From Lachnospiraceae bacterium (GTDB taxonomy: Bacteria > Bacillota > Clostridia > Lachnospirales > Lachnospiraceae), in assembly GCA_022510585.1 (NCBI GenBank), contig JAFLTF010000010.1, positions 1 to 44,551 on the forward strand: DNA of 44,551 bases. Direction: 5' to 3'. Shown in pieces: positions 37,731 to 44,551 of this stretch. The position numbers and the translations under genes were made by a program. Position 1 is the stretch's first letter; the number at the start of each line of letters is the position of its first letter. Under the pieces are notes generated by a model. The model worked only from the letters and a program-made list of their open reading frames with translations, ran no database searches and was not told where the DNA came from.

Positions 37731-39947
37731 ATGGCGATTGAGATGAACTTTGAAGAATTTGATTCCATGATAAATAATATCATTGGCGGAATCTGTTTTT
37801 TGGAATATGAAAACAATAAGCTTACACCGATTTTTGTGAATGACGGATTCTACCGTATGCTGGGATATTCCAAATCAAAAGGACAGAAATATATGAAGAA
37901 TATTCGCAGAAATGTCATTCCAGAGGATCTTCCGATTCTTGAGCAGGCAATCGAAGATGTCTTAAAAGATGACGGTTCAGTGGACGTAGAATTTCGTACC
38001 GTAACGGCGGATGGCGGTCTTAGATGGATTCATGTGAGGGGGAATCTGTATTCCAGAGAGGGAACGAAATATACGATCGTAACTATGGTTCAGGATATTA
38101 CAGAGAAGAAAAGCATAGACGAGGAACTGCACCAGCAGGCGGAGCGGTTAAATATTCTTTTTGAATCCCAGGATGAGAGAATTGTTGATTATAATGCTAA
38201 ATCAGATGTCTTGGTTGTGAGAACTTCGGGACGTTATGAATCCACCGGAGAATTGATTATAGACAAATATATAGAGAATGCCGTAAGCGACAGAGTATTC
38301 AATGAAGACAGGGCAAACTACATCCAGGTCTGGGAACGTCTTTTGAAGTCACCCGGACACGCTGCGATTGAATTTAGAACCAATATCTATGATGAAGATT
38401 ACCTCTGGTATCAGGTGAATCTGACCTCCCTTTTAGGTACGGAAGGGTATGTTACAAGGGTAGTCGGAAGACTGGTCAATATCCATGATAAGAAAATGGA
38501 GGAGATGAATCTTAAACTTCGTGCAAAAAGGGATGCCCTGACCAGACTGCATGAAGAAGATGCAGCAGCGAAACTGATCCAGATCGAGCTTATGGAGGAG
38601 ATTGAAAAAGATACGCTCAATGCATTGATGATTTTGGATCTGGACAATTTTAAAAGGGTATATGATGTATTTGGACAGGCACAATGTGACAGAATCCTTG
38701 CGGATGTCGGAGTGTATCTGGATGAAAGTGTGAAGGGAAGCGATGTTGTTGGAAGAATAGATATCGACAGGTTCGTCATCTATGTTAAAAATATTCAAGG
38801 CTTTTCCGATGCACAGAAACTGGCTTCCGAGATCGTGAAAAAAATTAATTTTACACTGCCCGGGGATGGAGTGGAAATTCATGTGACCTGCAGTGTCGGC
38901 GTTGCAATGTTTCCCTATCACGGCGTTACTTATGATGAACTCTACGAAAAGGCAAACAGAGCGATTACGAGAGTAAAAGCCTCCGGTAAATACGGCTACC
39001 GTATTTATGACGCGGCATCCACAATGGCATACCATGCACTTAGAAAGAACAATAATATAGCCTATGATCCGGAAAAAGGAATGCATCTTAACTGGAATAT
39101 TGAAGATATGGTCATGCAGATCCTTTTCGAGGACAAAGTGATGGAAGATGCATTACATATGGCGATTGAGCTGATTGCGGTACACTATGGTTTTCACCGC
39201 GGATTCATTGTGAGCAATGAAAAAGGAAGTCTGCCCTTGTCTAAGCAGGTGAATTTTTCGCGTCACGGGTATGAGATGGGAACGGAGAGTAAGGAACACT
39301 TTGAGGTACGCCGGGTCGTTTATGAGTTTTTATATGAGTCTTTTAAGAATTGCAGTGTGATCCATGAATATGATGTGGTAGTAGATGAACTGCGGTATTA
39401 TTTTCAGTCGGAAGGAATCAAAAGCCTGTTGTATTATCCGATCACAGCAAATGGAGAATTTCTGGGAGCAATCATATTTGAAAATCATGAAGATATCCAG
39501 CTGGAGTTTGAAGATTCTGTTATGGAGGAAATCCGGTCATTATTTAGGATTCTGGAGGCTCATGTTCTGCAGATCGGTTTGATGGATCGTTTACAGGATT
39601 TTGCCACACAGATTGAAATGATGGATAGCTTGGACAGCTATGTATACATTGTCAATGTGGATACTTACGAACTGAGTTTTGTAAACAGAAAGGCTTTGAT
39701 GCAGCTTCCGGATGTAAAGGTCGGTGATCTTTGCTACAAAGCGTTTCAGCATAGGGATACACCATGTGAAAGCTGCCTTTTCAGTAAGATCAGCAGAGAG
39801 GAGACGCATGCCAGACATACCGAAGAGATGTTTAATTATTCGTTGCGCTGCTGGTGCAGATGCAGTGCCAGCTGGTTGGTGACAAAGGCAGAGAATGCAC
39901 TGGGAATGCTGAACTTTATTGACATCTCAGAATATTTTATTGGTTAG
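37731..39947 (+). CDS. PAS - degenerate GGDEF - GAF-like signalling protein with C-terminal Cys cluster
   Basis: PAS/PAC (EFRTVTADGGLRWIHVRGNLY...VQDITEKK), GGDEF fold (ILDLDNFKRVYDVFG) with DIDRF at the motif, GAF-like segment, C-terminal CYKAFQHRDTPCESCLF...RCWCRC. Confidence 0.8.
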   Translation: MAIEMNFEEFDSMINNIIGGICFLEYENNKLTPIFVNDGFYRMLGYSKSKGQKYMKNIRRNVIPEDLPILEQAIEDVLKDDGSVDVEFRTVTADGGLRWIHVRGNLYSREGTKYTIVTMVQDITEKKSIDEELHQQAERLNILFESQDERIVDYNAKSDVLVVRTSGRYESTGELIIDKYIENAVSDRVFNEDRANYIQVWERLLKSPGHAAIEFRTNIYDEDYLWYQVNLTSLLGTEGYVTRVVGRLVNIHDKKMEEMNLKLRAKRDALTRLHEEDAAAKLIQIELMEEIEKDTLNALMILDLDNFKRVYDVFGQAQCDRILADVGVYLDESVKGSDVVGRIDIDRFVIYVKNIQGFSDAQKLASEIVKKINFTLPGDGVEIHVTCSVGVAMFPYHGVTYDELYEKANRAITRVKASGKYGYRIYDAASTMAYHALRKNNNIAYDPEKGMHLNWNIEDMVMQILFEDKVMEDALHMAIELIAVHYGFHRGFIVSNEKGSLPLSKQVNFSRHGYEMGTESKEHFEVRRVVYEFLYESFKNCSVIHEYDVVVDELRYYFQSEGIKSLLYYPITANGEFLGAIIFENHEDIQLEFEDSVMEEIRSLFRILEAHVLQIGLMDRLQDFATQIEMMDSLDSYVYIVNVDTYELSFVNRKALMQLPDVKVGDLCYKAFQHRDTPCESCLFSKISREETHARHTEEMFNYSLRCWCRCSASWLVTKAENALGMLNFIDISEYFIG

Positions 39948-39952
39948 AGAAG

Positions 39953-39981
39953 TTGACGAACCGTTGTTTTTCGTGTATATT
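39953..39981 (+). promoter_or_regulatory. Promoter for the ABC importer operon
   Basis: TTGACG, 17 nt, TATATT. Confidence 0.6.
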
Positions 39982-40043
39982 TGCTACGGTAGATATATCA
40001 CGTCAGCATATTAAGTAAAGAGGTTTTTGAGGAGGAGAAGATT

Positions 40044-41033
40044 ATGAAAAAGAAATTTTTGGTATTACTTACCGTCACGTCTCTTATTGCAGCTGCTCTG
40101 TCCGGTTGTGGTTCCGATGGAGCAGAAGGAGGCACACAGGGAGATTCCGGAAAGGTTTATAATATCGGTATCTGCCAGCTGGTAGAGCATGTTGCTCTGG
40201 ACGCCGCTACACAGGGATTTGAAGACGCTTTGAAAGAGAAACTGGGAGAAGAGAATGTAACTTTTGATTTTCAGAATGCGCAGGGAGAACAGACAAACAG
40301 CGCTACCATCTGTACGCAGTTCGTATCCGAGAATGTAGATTTGATTCTTGCAAACGCTACGGCACCCTTACAGGCTGCAGCCGCTGCGACTACGGAGATT
40401 CCGATTCTGGGTACTTGTATTACGGACTATGCAACCGCACTGGATGTATCCGACTGGAGCGGTGCAACCGGCAGAAATATTTCCGGTACTTCCGATCTTG
40501 CTCCCTTGGATGAGCAGGAGAATATGCTGGTAGAGTTATTCCCGGATGTACAGAAGGTGGGTATTTTATATTGTTCCGCAGAGCCCAACTCTCTCTATCA
40601 GGCAAGAGTATTTGAAAAATGTCTGGATGAGGACGGAATTGCTTATGAAGAATATACGGCTGCGGATTCCAATGAGATTCAGGCAGTCGTAACAAGTGCA
40701 TGTGAATCCTGCGATGTACTTTATATCCCTACCGACAATACAATGGCATCCAATACGGAAGTCATCAACAATGTATGCCAGCCTGCAGGCGTTCCCATTA
40801 TTGCAAGTGAAGAAGGCATCTGTTCCGGATGCGGTGTGGCAACACTGTCCATCAGCTACTATGATATCGGCTATAAAGCCGGTGAAATGGCTTATGAGGT
40901 TCTGGTAAACGGTGCGGATATCACGACAATGGATATCGAATATGCGCCGGAAGTAACGAAGGAATACAATCCGACGATCTGCGAGGCGCTCGGTATTACC
41001 GTACCGGATGATTATGTAGCGATCGAAGAATAA
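40044..41033 (+). CDS. ABC transporter substrate-binding lipoprotein (PF04392/TrpX-like)
   Basis: Lipobox LSGC; YNIGICQLVEHVALDAATQGFEDALKEKLGEENVTFDFQNAQGEQTN. Confidence 0.88.
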   Translation: MKKKFLVLLTVTSLIAAALSGCGSDGAEGGTQGDSGKVYNIGICQLVEHVALDAATQGFEDALKEKLGEENVTFDFQNAQGEQTNSATICTQFVSENVDLILANATAPLQAAAAATTEIPILGTCITDYATALDVSDWSGATGRNISGTSDLAPLDEQENMLVELFPDVQKVGILYCSAEPNSLYQARVFEKCLDEDGIAYEEYTAADSNEIQAVVTSACESCDVLYIPTDNTMASNTEVINNVCQPAGVPIIASEEGICSGCGVATLSISYYDIGYKAGEMAYEVLVNGADITTMDIEYAPEVTKEYNPTICEALGITVPDDYVAIEE

Positions 41034-41062
41034 AAAGCAACGAAAAAGGGGTTAAGGAAGTA

Positions 41063-42001
41063 ATGGTTCTTTTATTTTCACTCTCGCCCATGTCACTTGT
41101 CCGGGCAATGCCGGGTTCCTGTGCACAAGGCCTGATCTGGGGCATTATGGCTCTGGGCGTATACATAACCTTTCGTTTGCTCGATTTTGCGGATTTGACG
41201 GTGGACGGCTCGCTTGCAACAGGCGGAGCCGTCGCTGTTATGCTGATTCGGGCAGGTGTCAGTCCGGTGTTTGCGCTGATTGTCGCTTTTGCCGCAGGTA
41301 TGTTAGCAGGATTCGTAACGGGTATTTTACATACCGCGTTGGGGATTCCGGGGATTTTGGCCAGTATCCTGACACAGATATCGTTATATTCCATCAATCT
41401 TAACATTATGGGAAAATCCAATCAGGCGATCAATGTAGATCAATACAGATTGGTGGTTTCTCTGCGCTATATTTCCGGTGACGGAAAGATGAGATTTTTG
41501 TTCTACAGTGGTCTGATTCTTGGGATATTGGTTCTGATTGGCATTTTATATGTCTATTTTGGAACGGAGCAGGGACAGGCAATCCGGGCCACCGGCTGTA
41601 ATCAGAGTATGGCGAAAGCGCAGGGCATCAATACAAACTTCCATACGGTACTGGCATTGATGATCTCTAATGGTTTAGTAGGACTTTGCGGCGGACTGTA
41701 TGCCCAGTATCAGGGTGCTGCCGATGTCAATATGGGACGGGGAGCTATTGTGATCGGTCTGGCTGCGGTTATCATTGGCGAGGTGCTTTTTGGAAAGCTT
41801 TGTGTGGGACGGCGTTTTACCTTTGCCTACACACTAGCTGCGGTAGTTGCGGGTGCTGTCATCTATTATATTGTTATGGCTTTTGTACTCTGGCTGAAAA
41901 TGCCTTCGGATGATATGAAACTGTTTTCGGCAATTGTTGTGGCCTGCTTCTTATCCATTCCTTATCTAAAAGATAAGTACGGTAAAAAGGGGGTGGCATA
42001 A
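41063..42001 (+). CDS. ABC transporter permease (BPD_transp_2/TrpY-like)
   Basis: Multi-TM; FRLLDFADLTVDGSLATGGAVAVMLIRAGVSP...TGCNQSMAKAQGIN. Confidence 0.88.
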   Translation: MVLLFSLSPMSLVRAMPGSCAQGLIWGIMALGVYITFRLLDFADLTVDGSLATGGAVAVMLIRAGVSPVFALIVAFAAGMLAGFVTGILHTALGIPGILASILTQISLYSINLNIMGKSNQAINVDQYRLVVSLRYISGDGKMRFLFYSGLILGILVLIGILYVYFGTEQGQAIRATGCNQSMAKAQGINTNFHTVLALMISNGLVGLCGGLYAQYQGAADVNMGRGAIVIGLAAVIIGEVLFGKLCVGRRFTFAYTLAAVVAGAVIYYIVMAFVLWLKMPSDDMKLFSAIVVACFLSIPYLKDKYGKKGVA

Positions 42002-42003
42002 CT

Positions 42004-42807
42004 ATGGCATATGCATTGGAAATCAAGGATGTTTATAAGACTTTTAATGCCGGAACAATCAATGAAAAGGCCGCCTTAAACGGACTGAACCTAAATTTGA
42101 ATGATGGGGATTTTGTCACGATCATAGGCGGTAACGGTGCGGGGAAGTCCACGGCTTTGAATGCTATTGCTGGTGTGTGGCCGATCGATAAAGGTTCTAT
42201 TATTATAGACGGGTCTGATATCACGGCATTGCCGGAGCATGTCCGTGCTAAGTTTTTAGGACGTGTATTTCAGGACCCGATGACGGGAACTGCAGCAACC
42301 ATGTCCATTGAGGAGAATATGGCGATTGCCGCAAGACGTGGAAAAAGAAGAACCTTAAAATGGGGCGTGACCAAGAGTGAGCGGGAGAAATTTAAGAAGC
42401 TTTTACAAACTCTGGATTTGGGGTTGGAGGACCGCCTTTCCGCTAAAGTAGGCCTTCTGTCCGGAGGGCAGCGCCAGGCTGTGACGCTTCTTATGGCTTC
42501 CATTCAGAAACCGAGTTTGTTACTTTTGGATGAGCATACCGCTGCGCTTGATCCCAAGACGGCAGCCAAGGTGCTGGAGCTTTCAGATAAAATTATTGAA
42601 GAGAACCATTTGACGGCCATGATGGTTACCCACAATATGAAAGATGCGATAGCCCATGGCAATCGTTTGATCATGATGCATGAAGGACGTATCATCTATG
42701 ATGTGAGCGGAGAAGAGAAAAGGGGATTGAAAGTGTCAGATCTGCTTGCCAAGTTTGAAGAGGTCAGTGGCGGAGAGTTTGCCAATGACCGTATGATATT
42801 GACATAA
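42004..42807 (+). CDS. ABC transporter ATP-binding protein (TrpZ-like)
   Basis: Walker A GGNGAGKSTAL, signature LSGGQRQAVTL, Walker B LLLLDEHTAALD. Confidence 0.9.
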   Translation: MAYALEIKDVYKTFNAGTINEKAALNGLNLNLNDGDFVTIIGGNGAGKSTALNAIAGVWPIDKGSIIIDGSDITALPEHVRAKFLGRVFQDPMTGTAATMSIEENMAIAARRGKRRTLKWGVTKSEREKFKKLLQTLDLGLEDRLSAKVGLLSGGQRQAVTLLMASIQKPSLLLLDEHTAALDPKTAAKVLELSDKIIEENHLTAMMVTHNMKDAIAHGNRLIMMHEGRIIYDVSGEEKRGLKVSDLLAKFEEVSGGEFANDRMILT

Positions 42808-42831
42808 ACAGAGTATAAAAAAAGATAAATG

Positions 42832-42881
42832 ATCCGGTCATAAATTCTTAGTAAATTCTTTAAGAAATGACTGGATTTTTT
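42832..42881 (+). terminator. Intrinsic terminator of the ABC importer operon
   Basis: ATCCGGTCAT...ATGACTGGAT (one G-U) followed by TTTTT. Confidence 0.8.
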
Positions 42882-42916
42882 GTTTATAATATGCGAAAAT
42901 AAAAATAGCGGTTATG

Positions 42917-42947
42917 ACAGATTGTGGAAGTCTTCTTCATAGTCTGT
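42917..42947 (+). promoter_or_regulatory. Stem-loop in the 5' leader of the IscU-like gene
   Basis: ACAGATTGTGGAAG-TCTT-CTTCATAGTCTGT; 13 pairs including G-U and one bulged G. Confidence 0.5.
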
Positions 42948-42984
42948 TATCCAATATTATTACATAATCGAAAGGAGTTATCAC

Positions 42985-43677
42985 ATGATTTATTCAAAAG
43001 AAGTTGAAGAAATGTGTACTGTAGCACAGGGCGTACATCATGGCTGTGCTCCAATCCCAGAAGAGGCAAAGTGGGTTCAGGCAAAAGAAGTAAAAGATAT
43101 TTCCGGTTTAACGCACGGTGTGGGCTGGTGTGCTCCGCAGCAGGGCGCATGTAAACTGACCTTAAATGTAAAGGAAGGTATCATTCAGGAAGCATTGGTT
43201 GAGACCATCGGATGCTCCGGTATGACACATTCAGCAGCTATGGCGTCTGAGATCTTACCGGGTCTTACGGTTATGGAAGCACTCAATACCGACCTGGTTT
43301 GTGATGCGATCAATACGGCAATGAGAGAACTGTTTTTACAGATTGTTTACGGTCGTACACAGTCTGCTTTCTCGGAAGAAGGACTTCCGGTAGGCGCAGG
43401 TCTGGAAGATTTGGGTAAGGGCTTAAGAAGCCAGGTAGGTACAATGTATGGTACTTTGAAGAAAGGTCCCCGCTATCTGGAAATGGCTGAAGGTTATGTA
43501 ACGGGTATTGCATTGGATGCAAATGATGAGATCATTGGTTATAAATTCGTAAGTCTTGGCAAGATGACAGACTTTATCAAGAAGGGCGATGATCCGAACA
43601 CCGCTTATGAGAAAGCATGCGGACAGTATGGACGTGTTGATGATGCTGTAAAGATCATTGACCCCAGATGCGAATAA
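42985..43677 (+). CDS. Divergent IscU/NifU-like iron-sulfur cluster assembly scaffold protein
   Basis: GWCAPQQGACKLTLNVKEGIIQEALVETIGCSGMTHSAAMASEIL resembles the IscU ACGDVMKL...GCGSAIASSSLMTE core. RBS AAAGGAG. Confidence 0.8.
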   Translation: MIYSKEVEEMCTVAQGVHHGCAPIPEEAKWVQAKEVKDISGLTHGVGWCAPQQGACKLTLNVKEGIIQEALVETIGCSGMTHSAAMASEILPGLTVMEALNTDLVCDAINTAMRELFLQIVYGRTQSAFSEEGLPVGAGLEDLGKGLRSQVGTMYGTLKKGPRYLEMAEGYVTGIALDANDEIIGYKFVSLGKMTDFIKKGDDPNTAYEKACGQYGRVDDAVKIIDPRCE

Positions 43678-43698
43678 AAAAACAGGAGGAAAGATAAG

Positions 43699-44551
43699 AT
43701 GGCTTTATTTGAATCATATGAAAGAAGAATTGACAAGATCAATTCCGTATTAAACAATTATGGCATTTCTTCTATCGAAGAAGCTGAAAAAATTACCAAA
43801 GACGCTGGCTTAGATGTATATGAGCAGGTTAAGAAAATCCAGCCTATCTGTTTTGAAAACGCATGCTGGGCTTATACAGTAGGCGCCGCAATCGCAATCA
43901 AGAAAGGCTGTAAGAAGGCGGCAGACGCAGCTGCAGCTATCGGCGAAGGTCTTCAGGCATTCTGTATTCCCGGTTCTGTTGCAGATACCCGTAAGGTTGG
44001 TCTTGGACACGGTAATTTAGGAAAGATGTTATTAGAGGAAGAAACAGACTGTTTCGCATTTTTGGCAGGACATGAATCTTTTGCGGCTGCAGAAGGTGCA
44101 ATCGGTATTGCTGAGAAAGCAAACAAGGTTCGTCAGAAACCTCTTCGTGTTATTTTAAACGGTCTCGGCAAAGATGCTGCAAAGATCATTTCCAGAATCA
44201 ACGGTTTTACCTTTGTAGAGACGGAATATGATCCTTATACCAATGAGGTAAAAGAGATCGAAAGAATCGCATACTCGGATGGACTTCGTTCCAAGGTAAA
44301 CTGCTACGGTGCAAACTCCGTTCCGGAAGGTGTTGCGATCATGTGGAAAGAGAATGTTGACGTTTCCATTACCGGTAACTCAACGAACCCTACCAGATTC
44401 CAGCATCCTGTAGCAGGTACATACAAGAAAGAGAGAACAGAAGCTGGTAAGAAGTATTTCTCGGTTGCATCCGGCGGTGGTACAGGACGTACATTACATC
44501 CCGATAACATGGCTGCAGGTCCTGCATCCTATGGTTTCACGGATACATTAG
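43699..44551 (+). CDS. 'GGGtGRT' protein, 3' truncated by window
   Basis: Open frame from ATG 43699 (RBS AGGAGG) to the window end, MALFESYERRIDKINSVLNNYGISS...FSVASGGGTGRTLHPDNMAAGPASYGFTDTL. The literal GGGTGRT is at 44473-44493. Confidence 0.85.
   Translation, partial: MALFESYERRIDKINSVLNNYGISSIEEAEKITKDAGLDVYEQVKKIQPICFENACWAYTVGAAIAIKKGCKKAADAAAAIGEGLQAFCIPGSVADTRKVGLGHGNLGKMLLEEETDCFAFLAGHESFAAAEGAIGIAEKANKVRQKPLRVILNGLGKDAAKIISRINGFTFVETEYDPYTNEVKEIERIAYSDGLRSKVNCYGANSVPEGVAIMWKENVDVSITGNSTNPTRFQHPVAGTYKKERTEAGKKYFSVASGGGTGRTLHPDNMAAGPASYGFTDTL

Noticed and set aside
1-44551. CRISPR arrays, IS elements, prophage, toxin-antitoxin or restriction-modification modules
   Set aside because: No regularly spaced repeats, transposases, integrases, Cas proteins or methyltransferases were recognised in the ORFs.

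Overview
This is a gene-dense chromosomal window. Its gene content and sequence style look like a Firmicute of the Lachnospiraceae/Clostridia type (inference; no taxonomic search was possible). Most of it is core metabolism: gpsA 3' end, metF, tyrS under a T-box leader, aroC, tgt-yajC, leuB-ilvD-ilvB, serC-serA, glgB, mscS, tRNA-Thr(CGU), nrdD-nrdG, argH-asd, topB, and two ABC transporters. I saw no CRISPR array, IS element, prophage or rRNA. The less ordinary parts are: (i) a divergent IscU/NifU-like scaffold protein followed by a protein carrying a literal GGGTGRT motif, truncated by the window end, behind its own terminator and structured leader; (ii) two PAS-type signalling proteins whose GGDEF motifs are both degenerate, one with an intact-looking EAL domain and one with a GAF-like region and a C-terminal Cys cluster; (iii) a tandem NrdR-box pair in the nrdD promoter; (iv) a hairpin spanning both stop codons of convergent nrdG and an ABC permease; (v) a tRNA promoter embedded in a long inverted repeat; (vi) an HMGL-like aldolase probably under tyrosine T-box control; (vii) a two-zinc-ribbon membrane protein of unknown function; (viii) an ATPase whose C-terminal nuclease-like motif looks degenerate; (ix) a branching enzyme with a long charged Ala/Lys/Glu tail.
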